A stretch of DNA of 64,000 bases from contig OV884015.1 in assembly GCA_930367205.1 (NCBI GenBank), positions 104,596,509-104,660,508 on the forward strand, read 5' to 3'. Below the pieces are notes generated by a model, which was not told the DNA's origin, made no database searches, and saw only the letters and a list, made by a program, of their open reading frames with translations. Made by a program: the position numbers and the translations under genes. Positions 31,721 to 44,302 of this stretch are shown here, one piece after another (within the stretch, counting starts at the first letter, position 1; each line of letters starts with the position of its first letter). The DNA comes from Acanthosoma haemorrhoidale. Lineage: Eukaryota; Arthropoda; Insecta; Hemiptera; Acanthosomatidae.

Positions 31721-32692
31721 ACAATTGCATATATATATACTGTGTGTTATTTCTACCTGCTCAGTGTTGAGTCAAGATATTAAACCGAATCGCGTCTCAA
31801 GAACTATTGCGCAAGAAGAAGAAAGGTTTGCTGCTTACACAACACACGAGTCGTCTGACTTTAACGGCTAAATCTTTTACTATATGAAGTCGTTGTGGCG
31901 TACAAAGCGCCGTATACCTGAGGCAATAGGACGACTGTAATTGCCGGCTGTAACATTACTTTACGAAATATGTTCATCCGCCTGTAGTCTTCAGGTAGTC
32001 CGTCCGCCAGTTAAGTGCTTCAGTAAATCCGGACACTTTCTAAAACCTATCACGGAATATTTAAAGCTATTAACAAGATACAGGGAGTTTATAGGCGTAA
32101 ATACATATAGCTGAAGTGATGAATCGGAACTGTCGGCTTAGGTTGACAAAATAGACACGCAAGAGTTTCAAAATAAATTTATTGTGGAAAACATTTGGAC
32201 ACAAATTGGAGGATAGTAGGTACACAAATAACCATAACGATAACAATAACAAATATATGACGATAAAGAAAGAAATATAAGTTAATATTGATTAGATACA
32301 ATTATTATTTATGTTCATACTTCTATATTGCGATTTTGCATACGGGTAGTGCTTTCGTCAATGAACCCATGTCATAAAACTCGATAAAGCATAATCAACA
32401 GGTTTTAATTAATTAATTTGTCATATCGGATATTGGCATTGACAGTAGTGTACACAAGGTATTTTCGTACTCGTTAGTATATATTTAATATTGTTATTTG
32501 AATTTTCAATCGTATTTACAACTTGAACCCCTGTTTGACGGTGAGTTGTAACAAATATATCTGTCTCGCATTCCTAATCCTAGATATTAAGTGCATTAGT
32601 CATTGAATATGTATGCTGTCACAAAACAGTTCAATCCTTTTGACATAGTATTTTATATTTTTTTAGTATTTGTTTTCTTACGAACTTAATTT
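31721..32692. other. no recognisable gene
   Basis: AT-rich spacer; nothing supported. Confidence 0.4.
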
Positions 32693-33375
32693 TGCTAAAA
32701 TGACAATCTTCCTTATTAGGCAATAAGTAATTGTAATAAATTTTCTCATTCATAACCTATTTACAATTTTCATTCACTCGCTCATTCAGGACATGATTGG
32801 AGAAACTGACAATTGCCAGGACTCCCACTGTTACGCATTTATAGCAGGTCACGGGGCCACTGCCGTTTCAGTCTCCGAGGAGGATTATAGGGATGAGTGG
32901 TGCCGTGCAATGACTGTGCGAGAGGATTCGATGGGATTTCACGAACTTGGAAGGGATGAGCTCAAGAATGTAAGGTATATTAAGATCGTTATGAAGGGTT
33001 TCGTTGCTAACGTAATAAGGGGCATTTACTATTGTTCTCAAGACTTTTGATTGAAAGGATTGGATACGCTTGATGTTCGACTTTTTTGCTGTCCCCCATA
33101 GTTCTATTCCGTATGTCCAGATTGGCTTGAGTATAACTTTGTTAATTAGCAATTTGTTTTCTATTGAGACATGGGATGTCCTTTGAAGTAGTCTGTACAG
33201 TTGTCCAAAGCGTATTTTTAGTTCCTGTCTTGTTAGCCTCATATGTGGGTTCCAGGTCAGCTGTTTGTCGAGATGGAAGCTAAGTACTGTAATAACTCGG
33301 ATACAGCGAGAGGAATGGAATTAAAAAAAACTAGTGGACAAGACTTTCGGCACAAGGTGCAGGTAACTAGTGCCA
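32693..33375 (-). mobile_element. LINE-A copy with intact RT C-terminal frame
   Basis: The frame 33242-32868 (124 aa) encodes the LINE-A C-terminus without a stop: RLTRQELKIRFGQLY, LLINKVILKPIWTYGIELWG, KVLRTIVNAPYYVSNETLHN. The 3'-UTR runs to 32693. It begins with a frame continuing the host side, so the ATG has no meaning for expression. RT catalytic motifs are not included. Confidence 0.8.
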
Positions 33376-34569
33376 TTCTTTTTTATCATTTGCCGTATTT
33401 TCTGCTTATCAGGAACTTCTAGAGACATCTGCAGGAAATAAATATGAATAATATATATTTACAAAAAGTAATCAATAATAATAATAGATAAAGGTTGAGT
33501 TAACTTAGCCATGTCCAGATAAGAACACTTGTAGGGCAGGAGATATTGTAGGCCCCTCAAGTCTCAATTTGTAACTTTTTTTTAACTTTCAACAATTACC
33601 TTTTTTCTTATGAATGTTGAAGTATATAAGATATTGATCTAAAAAGAGTGTATTCAAAAGTGAATGGCTAAATTGAGAGAGACTGACAGTAAAATATCCA
33701 TTTAAATTATCTTACATATGTTACTTAAAATAGGCAATTTCTAAAAACCAAAATTTCAAAAGGTCAGTTTTGATTTAAAATTTTCTTAAGCCGTGGAAAG
33801 CTTGTTAAGAATGTTCCGCTCCAGTGAAACACTTACGCTTAAACAAAATAAACACACACAAAGCAAAAAAGGCGACAAACTTGGCGCCATATAAATTATT
33901 TTTTCCTCCACTCGTTTTAACCCCATCATGAGTTCCATGTTGTCCTTTTTTTTTGTTTACGTTGGGACGTTATATGGTACACTTCACAGCCACCGTTTTG
34001 AGCGTTTCTGTTTTGTTTTTTTGTTTTTGTTTTTTATGATTGCTACTTAAAAAGCTTGACAAAAAAATTTCGAGGACCCAATATTTTATCGATATTATGA
34101 ACCCCCTCCCCGTCTAAAATATGATCGATCGGTTTCTGGTCAGCAGGCTGTAACCAGCACTTTTTGCTGGGCACCGTGGGGGCGGTTGTACTTTGGAGAT
34201 GGTATGTCCGTACGTGTTCCTATAATTAATACCATCACCGCTTCCATTCGGAGTTCGAATCCTTTAACGGACTATTGAATGAAATTGATTGATTGATAAC
34301 GATTGTAAACTTGATATCTAAGTTCATTAGAGATCTTGGGGGTAAAGGCTTTACTTTGAAACAGGTTTAGTTCAATCAAAAGCAAACTAGAAACTAGAAT
34401 TAGATAAATTCAAAATTTTAATCTTTAAGCCTAAATAAAGAAATAAAATTATTGGATCATATCGAAGACAAATGCTATATTTTAAAGTGGGTTGCTATTG
34501 CATATGATATGTCGTTCTAGGAAGTCCATACACATTGGTTAGCAATAATAGACTCAGAGGGCTTCACAT
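33376..34569. other. no recognisable gene
   Basis: AT-rich. A lone B-box-like GGAGTTCGAATCC lies at about 34251 without a partner. Confidence 0.4.
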
Positions 34570-34868
34570 AGCCATTATTTTATAGCAGGTCACGAGGTAA
34601 CTGCCGTTTAAGTCTCTTAGGAGGATTATAGGGATGAGTGGTAGGTTACTATGGAATTTCATAAACTTGGAAGGGATAAGTTTAAGAATGTAAGGTATAT
34701 TAATATCGTTATGAGGGGTTTTGTTGCTGACGTAATAAGGGGCATTTACTATTGTTCTCAGGACTTTTGATTGAAAGGATTCGATGTTCGACTTTTTTGC
34801 TGTCCCCCATTGCTCTATTCCGTATGTCCAGATTGGCTCAAGTATAACTTTGTCAGTAGTCCATAGCG
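34570..34868 (-). mobile_element. LINE-A fragment, truncated at both ends
   Basis: Frame 34872-34564 gives KVILEPIWTYGIEQWGTAKK and KVLRTIVNAPYYVSNKT, again the RT C-terminal tail. The terminal 3' motif is missing on the left. Confidence 0.75.
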
Positions 34869-36867
34869 TCAATATTTATTATTAATGTCTTTATTAATTC
34901 AGTTTGTAGCAAATATATTATTTATATCAATTTTATATTTGGGCAAGAATTGGTTTATAATATATATCTCAGCTTTTAGGATAATTTTCTTTTTTTTTGT
35001 ACCATGTACAACTTATTTACATGCTGTTCATTTTTCCTTTGAACAATCTTTTCGCTGATACTTTGAATAACTATTAGTTTATATTTCGCAATTACAGTTT
35101 TAAACTGTTATAGCTTGTGTATTTACCACATATATGTTAATTTCTTAAAATCGTTCTTCTACGATTTTTAACACTTGAAATATGCCAGTCTGAATCTCTG
35201 AACTTAACTTGTGCGTTAAATAAATTTATTTGTAGGAAGGCTATTATAGTTGTCTTAATATTATTATGATTTTTGTTTGTACCTACCGGCCTACCCGAAA
35301 GTTTTGCTCGAGGCGCCGCCTATTTCACTAAAACTACTTCATGTATTTTGCTCTAGTTGAGTCCAGCCATCTGATGGGTGGACTCGCCAATAAGGCCAAT
35401 AATACGAGTTTTTCTTCTTGAAGTTTGACACAATTAAAGTAGAAAAGTAACTTTTGAATCCATTCCAAACTGCAGAAACTTTCGTCGTTGACTCTTAAGC
35501 CCTAGGATAATTCAAACGGGTGGATAATTGTCGGGAACACTCTCTATACAGGGGAGGAAAACTGAATGGATTTGTAATCTCGCAATTGCCAAGTTGTTTT
35601 TTTCTACTTTTAATGACTTACTAAATGTTTTTAAATGGACTAAATAATAAATTACATCCGTGGTAATTACCTATACAATTTCAGGATGAAAGTACATCCT
35701 CTTCCTTCAGGCTGAGGAATAATCCGAGCAGAAGTGGTCGAAGGGTTGAGGGAAGCTAAGCACTGTAGCTGGCGGAGTCAGAGCAATTAAACCCACAATT
35801 TAAGCAGTTAGCGGGTGCATCCCCTCCTATTAGCAGTGCTTCCCTGGAAAATTAGTGCTTAGAACTTAACTTGTTCTCAGTGGGCATCGTTCTTCGAGGG
35901 GGTATTCGCTCCCTGTTCGTATCCTATCATACATCTATCCTTCCCCAAGGAAGAGATTCAGTATTATAATAGAAGAATTATATAATACACTAGTTGACAC
36001 AGGGCATAGCCACTTTTTTTTTTTAAACCTATTTCAGAAATTATATAAAGTAAAAAGAGAAGGAAATACACGGTATTATACAGAAATAAATAACTAAAAT
36101 GTCGTCTTTAGGTTAAAACCAAAAAAATGCAAAACAGACCATCAAGGCCTCATACGATATTTAATACGTGCTAACTATTGTTTGCTTTCAGAACGTGTAT
36201 AACCTTCTTTATTTTTTCGCTTTAGCTTTAGGCGAAATTCACAGCTTTAGTTTCTTTAAGTTCTTCGTGTCTGAGAAAGAATTCAAGAATAAGAGAAAAG
36301 ATTTCAATGTCCACTTTTTTAGCTGGTCGAAAAATATCTGACATGTGCCCAAAGGAGTCTTTCTCCTCTCTCTAAAACTCTTTTTTGACATATCCTTGTT
36401 CTCCGCGATCTATAAGGTTATTTATCATACAGCAACCGAATTAATTTTTTACCTGGATAAGAAAAAATATATACCGCATCTTAATAAATGAGCCATGAGG
36501 TACATAAAACCCCTTAAATTAATTTATTTTTTTCAGCCTAGATTCGCCGAAGTACGAACATTTCCCGTCAATTCCCTGCTTCCCTCTTTGACCGTCTAAA
36601 TTTCCCACTAATTCGACGTTATTACCGCCCCTAGATAACATGATTTCAGTAGAGCACAGCGGCGATTAGGTTTGTCGTATTTTACCACAAACCTTTACTT
36701 TTATGATAACCTTATCCAACACGCAGACGAAGACATAAAAGGAAAAATGTATTTTTTAAAAACTAATTTTTTTCTCTCAGCTCCTAGGGTGCATTGGCAG
36801 AGCGCTTAGTCCCTGTAAAATATTTTTCGAGCTATGAACCCTAAAAAAAGTTTTAAAAATTTACTGT
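34869..36867. other. 2 kb without a recognisable gene
   Basis: Contains a GC-richer patch at about 35690-35935 of unknown nature. At 36782-36840 a tRNA-like A box (TAGGGTGCATTGGCAGAGCG) is followed by a poor B box, a possible SINE trace. Confidence 0.35.
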
Positions 36868-37880
36868 GCTAAAATTACAATCTGCTTTATTGGGCAACTC
36901 GCTCATTCATGCAGTATTTACAAACAGCACTGATAACTCCCAAATCAAACATGTCACCTCCCTCGCATGCGAATGAGGAAGCGGAGTCGTGGCAAGTCCC
37001 CCACGCTTCTCCATTTTTTTTTTCCTCTAAACCCCTTGAATTTATACAATGAAAAATATTAATAAGATACTTTGCAAATTTCTCCTCATTCTGCTATGCG
37101 CAGATGCATTTGAAGGAGTTCGGGTTACTCAACAATACAGGTTGTGGTTAAAATACAATAACGTGAAAACAAATCTAGGTGATGGGGCTCACCTTCAGTT
37201 TAAAAAATGGTAGAAAAAACTTACAAACTAAAAAACTATACCTAGAACCTAAGACTAAAGCGTTCCTGCCACGACAGCGTCCTGCCATCGATGGGGGAAC
37301 GGAGCGGGGGTTATTGTGCTAAACACCGGGTTTGTCAGGTATTGTAGTGAGTCGAAAAAATTGATATGTCTACGCTGGATGAATTCATCCACCGTATGCA
37401 GCTCAAAGATCTCGTGAAGCTCACTATTGCTCCGCTGCTCGAATAAAGTACCTCTGACCACTTTCATCAGTATACCGTTTTGGAATTGTTGGAGTTTCTT
37501 AGCTGTCGTATACGTCAGATAACGAAAAGGCGGTGCACCATACAGCAGTGTAGGCCTGAGTATGCTCTTGTAAATCAGTAGCTTGAGACGCAGTGACAGA
37601 TTGGTGGAAGTCAACAAGTGCGCAAGCCGGTAAGACCTCATGCGTGTATGCTTCAACTTCTTCGCAAAATGGTTACTAAAATGGAGATTGCTTCTCCGTC
37701 GAAGTGGAGGCTGACCAAGAGCAGGAGAGCCACAGACGCTCAGGACATGATTGGAGAAACTGGCCTTTGCCAGGACTCCGTATGTACAGATAGGCTTTAG
37801 TATAACTTTGTAAATTAGTAATTTATTTTTTAATGAGAGATTGGATGCCCTTTGAATTAGTGCTGTACAGTTATGACACC
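36868..37880 (-). mobile_element. LINE-A copy split by a LINE-B2 insertion
   Basis: LINE-A sequence covers 36868-37012 and resumes at 37690-37880. The two halves are collinear in the LINE-A 3'-UTR. The split carries an 8-bp duplication, GCTTCTCC, at 37005-37012 and 37690-37697. The right part includes LLIYKVILKPI from the RT tail. Confidence 0.8.
37013..37689 (-). mobile_element. LINE-B2 nested in LINE-A
   Basis: Starts with a T-rich run (its A tail in minus). Next come the GCAGATGCATTTGAAGGAG element and the stem-loop at 37177-37194. The RT C-terminal frame 37684-37255 has LLIYKSILRPTLLYGAPPFR, RRHINFFDS and TPAPFPHRWQ. The frame is intact to its stop and is joined upstream to LINE-A sequence. 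Confidence 0.85.
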
Positions 37881-38734
37881 GCAATCGTAGCCGAGGCTCG
37901 AGAGCTATGCAAATTAATAGATAACAGTTAAACTTCTTGACTTTAATTACCCCTTAGCAAAATATACTCAACTCGTTTAGCTTAGGTTGTGGATTTCGAC
38001 GTACAGTCTAACAGAAACATCAATCATTGACAAGTAATCTAATTTTGAACTACGCTTCAATTTAAATTAAACAAAAAAAGAATTGAAGAACATAATCTGT
38101 TGGAAATCATTTGAACAGCGATAAAACACCAACAGCCAAATTCCCCTGACAGATTCGCTTCCTCGTACGTTTTTTTTGTTCGGCCGACATAACTTATCTA
38201 CGTTGATAAAACATACAAAAGCAATAAATATTCGAATATATTCCCTTTAATGGCCTTTCAGTTGACGTCCTTCGCCGGCCAATGTGCCAAATCTCGCCAT
38301 TTTCCTGCCCAGTATAATCCTTAGTGCCTAAACCCGTGTCCTTCTTGTTCGACTAATTGGTCAGAAATAAAAAAAAAAAATACCGAACAAGCTTTAATTA
38401 GATTTATAGCGATCCCTGTATTTTTTTTTCTGTATAAATTTATTTGCCACCTACAAACAAAGGAAACAATAAATTATTAAATTTGTACGCATGTATTTTT
38501 ATGCTAATAAATAATATTAAGAAGTACGACTTGCTATTTCCATGCTGATGTGGAATTCTTAATTACATTCGGAAAATTTGACTGGGAAATCCATTGCCAT
38601 ATTAGGGCAGATTTTTCATTAAGTATATGAATGTGATAAAAAAACATAAAAATTTTGGGATATACTTTTGATTGTGTCTCATTACATACATACCTTAACT
38701 ATATATTTCATAAAACCAATGTTCTTAAGCGTGA
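37881..38734. other. no recognisable gene
   Basis: AT-rich spacer. Confidence 0.4.
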
Positions 38735-38926
38735 ACAATTATTTACAGACTATTTGTTGAAGAAAATTCAGCATCTCTTAAATGTTCGCTCCAGTTCGTT
38801 GATTCGAATCCCGTTGAATATTTTTGGGAAACTGCTGAACCACAGAGCCCGAATGAGGTCAATTGGAAAAACAAAGAAGGATTGAAAACAACCCTTGAAG
38901 AAGAATGGTATCATAACTTTCCCTGA
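38735..38926 (+). pseudogene. Tc1-like transposase C-terminal remnant
   Basis: The open frame ending at TGA 38924-38926 contains DSNPVEYFWE, which matches the Tc1-family SPDLNPIEnlW catalytic-region motif, then TLEEEWYHNFP, which matches the common C-terminal LqeeW segment. The third catalytic Glu would be the E of PVE. Nothing recognisable remains upstream. Short, so moderate confidence. Confidence 0.45.
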
Positions 38927-39042
38927 ATTTTCTAATTATTTTGATTTAATTGAGCTAAATATAAAGTTATGCCAAGTGTTCTAATCCGTATTCAGTGTTG
39001 TTGGATTTAGTTTGATAATTATCAGCCAAAATAATTGGGAGT

Positions 39043-39116
39043 AGTTCGATTTGAACTCGGCAGCTCCTCATCTCTGTCCAGGTGATCTCCCAATCCAGCT
39101 ATATCTTGTCAAAACA
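39043..39116 (-). repeat. tRNA-derived fragment
   Basis: In minus, ATAGCTGGATTGGGAGATCA (A-box-like) is followed about 35 bases later by GAGTTCAAATC (B-box-like). The acceptor arms do not pair, so this is a SINE or pseudogene rather than a tRNA gene. Confidence 0.4.
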
Positions 39117-39118
39117 AT

Positions 39119-39640
39119 GCCGTTATTTATAAGGAAAGTAGTGAATGATGTATTCACCCTCGTTATCAACAACCTTTTGCCATCTAGTGTGCAAATTTTC
39201 AATGCCGGATCGATCAAAATCAATTAATTTTTGAGCAAAATATGTGAAGATCATCATTTTAGACATCGTCCAAATTTTTAGCAACTTATAAAATGTTGTA
39301 GCGATCGGAATAAATGTAAATCCGATGGCGCAAGGGCGAGTATAGTTTATCAATTTGTTTGAAGGCTTGTCTTGCAGTAGTGTGCTGCAGAATCACGTTT
39401 TATGTTGACAATCGCTGGTCACTTTTCAATTAAACATTGATTTACTCGATCCAATTGTTCACAGTCCAGGTTTGAGCAGTTCAAAATGACCGACCCCGCG
39501 AATACCCCACCAAACACACAAAGGCGCCTTTTGGGGATGTAAACCTGGCTTAGCTGTAATTCGTGGCGAGAGACACTTCCTTTTGAGTTTGGGATTATCA
39601 TAAAGGACCTATTTTTTTATCTCCAGCCTCAAACACCATA
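39119..39640 (-). pseudogene. mariner transposase C-terminal half, minus copy
   Basis: Reading minus, 39601-39419 contains the central catalytic-domain portion (LNCSNLDCEQLDRVNQCLIE). After stops, 39353-39123 gives the C-terminus with SGIENLHTRWQKVVDNEGEY. The N-terminal HTH half is absent. It is paired head-to-head with the next entry. Confidence 0.65.
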
Positions 39641-39900
39641 ATCGACCGATATTATGCCATCGTATTTCCATTTATTTTGATCGCTACAACATTTTCTAAG
39701 TCGTAAACAAATTTAAAATTTTGTTTGATGTCCAAAATGCCATTTTGCTCAGAAACCAATTGATTTTTATCGATCCGGCATTGAAAATTTGCACACTAGA
39801 TAGCAAAAGGTTGTCGATAACGAGGGTAATTACATCATTCATCAAAAACTAAAACTTGTTAAAAATTTATATTTGAATTTTATGTAAAAATAAAAAAAAT
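39641..39900 (+). pseudogene. mariner transposase C-terminal end, plus copy
   Basis: Plus reading gives SLQHFLSRK, FAQKPIDFYRSGIENLHTR, a stop, then QKVVDNEGNYIIH. This is the same C-terminus as the adjoining minus copy with several changes. The end has GACATTACTTTCCGC, matching in reverse the GGAAAGTA of the left end at about 39131. Confidence 0.65.
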
Positions 39901-40114
39901 GACATTACTTTCCGCTCCCCCTATTACATTGAAAACCCGATATTACTTTTTATACACCTGTTTGTTATAATAATTTATAATTGGTACTAAAAAATGGTGT
40001 GTTTAGGGTTAGCATGGTATATCAACCAATTCTTGCTTCCCTATTAAGTGTTTTTCTTTTTAGTCTGATCATAAGGTTCCAAGTCCTTTGAGGAGTATGA
40101 ATCCTATATGTATA

Positions 40115-41028
40115 AAGGGTGTCTCAGATTTAACGCGAGATTTGATTTAAATAGAAAACACAGTTTTTAAGTATTTTTGCTGTTATTTTTTTATTGAATT
40201 ATAAAGTAAATAGGATAGGGTTATTTATGGAATAACACATCGGGCAAATGGCCTCCACGACTTTGCTGGCACATACGCACCTTTTTGTCGAAATTTTCCA
40301 TGGCCATTCGGCATAAATGTGGTTGAATTTCGTTGATGCAGCGTTGAATGTCCTCTTTTAATGCACGGGTGAATGTGGGCTTGTTTACATAAACATTTGA
40401 CTTCAAATAACCCCATAAAAAGAAATCTAAAGGTTTTAAATCACACGATCTAGGGGACCAATTCTGATCACCGAAACGAGAGAGTACAGGACCTGGAAAT
40501 GTCTCATGCAGTATTTGAATCGTTTCATGGAATGTATGGCATGTGGCACCATCTTGTTGAAACCACATATTGGCCACATCAATATCATCCAATTTCGGCA
40601 CAAATAACTGTGTTATCATGTCGCGATATCGAGCACCAGTAATGGTCACTGCTTGACCAGCCTCATTTTCAAATAAGTATGGTCGAATGATGCCTCCAAC
40701 CCAAAATCCACACCAAACAGTGACACGTTGTGGATGCATTTGTTTTTCGGCAAGCACATGTGCCAAATGCGACAATTTTGTCGATTAACAAATCCATCAA
40801 GATGAAAATGTGCCGACCATATTTTGTATGAAATTTTCGAACTGCGGCCGCCAAACTTTCATTATTTTTGAGATAATCTTCAACAATATGGACATATTGT
40901 TCTATCGTCTTACGCTCCATTTTTACCAACCCTAAACTGTTAGCTGTCAAATTGTTTTTTTTTTTAGGGTTGCCAGTACTTTACTGCACAAATGGCGGCA
41001 AATTCAAAGCGTTAATTCTGGGACACCC
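40115..41028 (-). mobile_element. mariner-like element, DUF4817 type, copy 2
   Basis: Ends AAGGGTGTCTCAGATTTAAC (left) and, in minus, AAGGGTGTCCCAGAATTAAC (right), both preceded by TATA, so the insertion is at TA. It is about 0.9 kb, shorter than an intact element because the transposase is deleted internally. It is related to 914-1763, in opposite orientation. Confidence 0.8.
40221..40920 (-). pseudogene. broken mariner-like transposase, DUF4817 type
   Basis: The likely start is ATG 40918-40920 (MERKTIEQYVHIVEDYLKNN). After about 30 residues the sequence jumps to the catalytic domain just downstream of the first acidic motif, HFHLDG-like but out of frame. A frameshift later, 40775-40221 is open for 184 aa with QRVTVWCGFWVGG, MWFQQDGATCHT and PLDFFLWGYLKS. 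It ends HLPDVLFHK. The second and third catalytic Asp are kept, 41 residues apart. The first is lost, so it is inactive. Confidence 0.8.
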
Positions 41029-41034
41029 TTTATA

Positions 41035-41861
41035 TTACGGTGTTCACTGTAACACTTTGCACTCTCCGTTTTTTTCCTTGTGTATTACTCACTTTCCAAA
41101 GATGTCTGCACAGTGAACTATGTGTGTCCAATATGCCTCAATATTTATGGCTGAAAGAAGGTGGTCCTTGAATATATATACATGCGCATTATACACCATG
41201 GTTTCGCTGCTTAAAGCACTAAAGGTGATTGTGGGTTAAGTGAGACCGTTAGGTTCGCCCGATTGCATTTACCTTTCAAATTTAGCGGTCGGCTTTGTTC
41301 TAAATAGCAGCTACCTGTGCCCCTAAGATTAAATGCCTCGAGGCTGGCTTTTGTCTCCCTTACCGTTACTAATGTTATTGTATTGAATATTTACATAGAT
41401 TTTCCTGTTGTCGTGCCACCATTTTTCAAAATTAGTTTAGAATTTTTTTTTTAATATATTTGAGGTTATGTATGTATGTATTTAGGTTTGATGACACTCT
41501 GTTTTTCGTCGATCGTCGATAGTTTTCTTTAATTTAAAAGCTAGTGCTTTCACCATCCCACGACTGTAATCTCCACGGATGACATTTAAAGTATTACAAC
41601 AGCTAAAGCATAGAACAAAAATATAGAAATAAATACATATTACAAAATTACAAATAAAAGGTAGTTAACATTAAATAACTAGCCCTAAATGTCACAAATA
41701 TAAAAATTAAATATAACAATGAAATCGAAAATCGGACAACCACCATTAGACCTGTAGAACATCCTTTGGTGGAATGGCTAAACAGACAACTGTTCTATTA
41801 AAGTATTTAACGCGAATAAATTTTATCAGTTTCTAAGTAAATCAAATCAGAGCGTTATTGT
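41035..41861. other. no recognisable gene
   Basis: AT-rich, with (TATG)n near 41468-41480. Confidence 0.4.
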
Positions 41862-42155
41862 GATCATCACAATCTGCCTTATTGGGCAATTAATAATTGT
41901 GATAAATATTCTCATTCATGCCATATTTACAGTTTATTCGTACAGTAGCCCAGAGACCTCCAAAATCCACATGTTTGTCACCTCCCTCGCGTGCTAACGA
42001 GGAAGTGGAGTCTTGGGAAGTCCCCCACACTCGGATACGAGCCATTCAGACGCTGACCATGAAAGCGAGAGCCACAGACGCTCAGGACATGATTGGACCA
42101 ACTGACCATTGCCAGGAGTTCCACTGTCACGTATTTATTGCAGGTCACGAGATTA
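41862..42155 (-). mobile_element. LINE-A 3'-UTR fragment
   Basis: Begins ATCACAATCTGCCTTATTGG and continues with the family 3'-UTR to CATGATTGGACC...GTCACGAG; no coding part. Confidence 0.7.
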
Positions 42156-43904
42156 ACTGTTTGATGTTGGTTTATTTTATAATTAATACCCATATTTATA
42201 TTTTTTCATATTAGCCAAAATTTATTTTTCTAAACCAAATTCTGTATTTTCTGATCGAAATATATTCGGCCTGGAGTCTTCGCATCAGTTTATCAAATAC
42301 TTATTAAATTAATATAAGCTAATACTTGATCTTAAAACCATCTTCCTCGTGTCTCATTTTAGTTTTAATTTTTTGTTTCATTTCCGGTTTTGTTTTTTTT
42401 TAACCTACGCCTAATAAACAGATTACCAGGTGTTGTGGAATATACCGGTAAAATTTCAGATCAATTGAATAAATCAGAACCTTTTACAGTACCTGTTTGA
42501 ACGTAGAGCCACTCCCTTCAATCTTAATTATCCTTCCATTATTTCGCTATGTTCTTTTTTCTTAGTTATTTTTTATGTCTATTATATCGAAAAAGTAGGA
42601 GACATAATGATTTATCCCGAGCCTGAAGACGACCTTCCCTCTTACATTCGCAGACATAAGATAATTTATCTACATCTAGATCTGATGGAATCAATAGACA
42701 TGTACGACTATGCATAAGTCTTGTATGGTCACAGCTGGCATTGACCGGTTCCTCATAAGGTAACATATCCTCATATGCAACTTCTGTAAAAGGAGAACCA
42801 TTATCTCATCCAGATTCCTACTTAGTAGATCACTTGTCCTATATATATGTACATATATCACGTCGAAAGTTCTCGGAATATATAAGCAGTAAAAGGCATT
42901 TATTTCTAAGGCCGAAAAGAACATTCGGAAGATGGACTACAGACAGTGGTCGTGAAAATAAATCTGAAATTTTAAACAAGAAATTAATCTCAATAACTAT
43001 TCGTTGAGGTCGGGAAAGGCAGTAATATGTATTGGAACCTTGGGTGGTTGATATTAAGTTGAGACATAAAAGAACTTGCTGGGAAATGCCTTTATACATG
43101 AAGTATAATTTAATGAATTAACTACGCTATAAACATAAATTAAACAATTTATATGTAAACTTCTCATATAAATACAAAGCCTTGGGCTTAGAATGAAGTG
43201 TGTGCCTAGGATGAGGATTCAGAGACTTTAAGATTGTTTATGGACAAATTCACTTTTATATTTGGCCAACAACGGATGCAAATGATAACCTCGTTTTCAC
43301 AGGCCGACACAAGATGTCCAGATGATTCATTAGGTGCCGGTGTCTACTGAAATAGACTACAGCAAGTAATATCTCATGAACAAAAAGATGTATTATGTAT
43401 TATTATATGATATTATGTTTTATTTAGTTTCACAATGTTTATTTTCGCATAATGTATCGTCACGATTTTTAAATATCTTTAAGATTTAAAAATTAATTGT
43501 TGTGATCCGCGCTTTGGTAAAGAAATTACTTCCGATCTTAGCACTAGTCGTGACCGAAGATGACTTCCGGTACAGACATAGAGGGGTCGACTACCGGCGA
43601 GGCGGCTCCGTCAAGAGGAAGACCGGCCTCTGCCAAGAATGCCAACAATTATCTAACTTTAACCACCCCATTGTCTCCTTCCTGAATGTCTGTCTGTCGA
43701 GACATCCATCAGTGGACCGCGGTCCATCCAGACCAGGTGCAACTAGCCGATGAATGCACCATTCTCATTCATGAGCTGTGTTTTTGTGCTCTATTGCATT
43801 CTTACGTAAGGTCACCGACTCAGATTTTGGGTTTCGATAACTTTTCTGTTCCAAAAAAAAAAAAACTTACCCGCGCATATTTAATCAATAAAAAATCTTT
43901 ATTG
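42156..43904. other. 1.7 kb without a recognisable gene
   Basis: A GC-richer patch at 43500-43760 holds an 83-codon open frame with no motif I recognise. The rest is AT-rich. Confidence 0.35.
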
Positions 43905-44290
43905 TGATAAAATTACAATCTGCCTTATTGGGCAATAAGTAATTGTGATCAGTGTTCTCATTTATTCCATATTAACGATGCTTCATTCATACAGTATTTA
44001 CAAACTGCCCAGAGACCTCCGAAATCCACATGGTTGTCACCTCCCTCGCATGTGAAAGTGAAAGCGAAGTCCCCTACGCTCCTTCGTCAGCCGCGTCACC
44101 GGATACGAGCCAGCGGAGGCTGACCAACAGTGCGAGAGCCACAGACGCTCAAGACACGATTGGAGAAACTAGCCATCGCCAGGACTTCCACTGTCTGGTA
44201 TTTATAGCTGGTCAAGAGGCCACGGCTGCTCTAGCCTCCGAGAAGGTTTATAGAGATGTGTGGCGCAGTGTTTCGATGGAATTTCATAAA
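43905..44290 (-). mobile_element. LINE-A 3'-UTR fragment
   Basis: Full terminal motif at the left (TGATAAAATTACAATCTGCC), then the family 3'-UTR through GGTTTATAGAGATG. No RT part. Confidence 0.75.
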
Positions 44291-44302
44291 CTTACACAGG
44301 CA

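Noticed and set aside
34248..34262. tRNA gene from GGAGTTCGAATCC
   Set aside because: No A box or pairable arms at the needed distance.
38796..38812. tRNA B box (GATTCGAATCCCG)
   Set aside because: The same bases encode the DSNPVEYFWE segment of a Tc1-like transposase, and no A box lies upstream.
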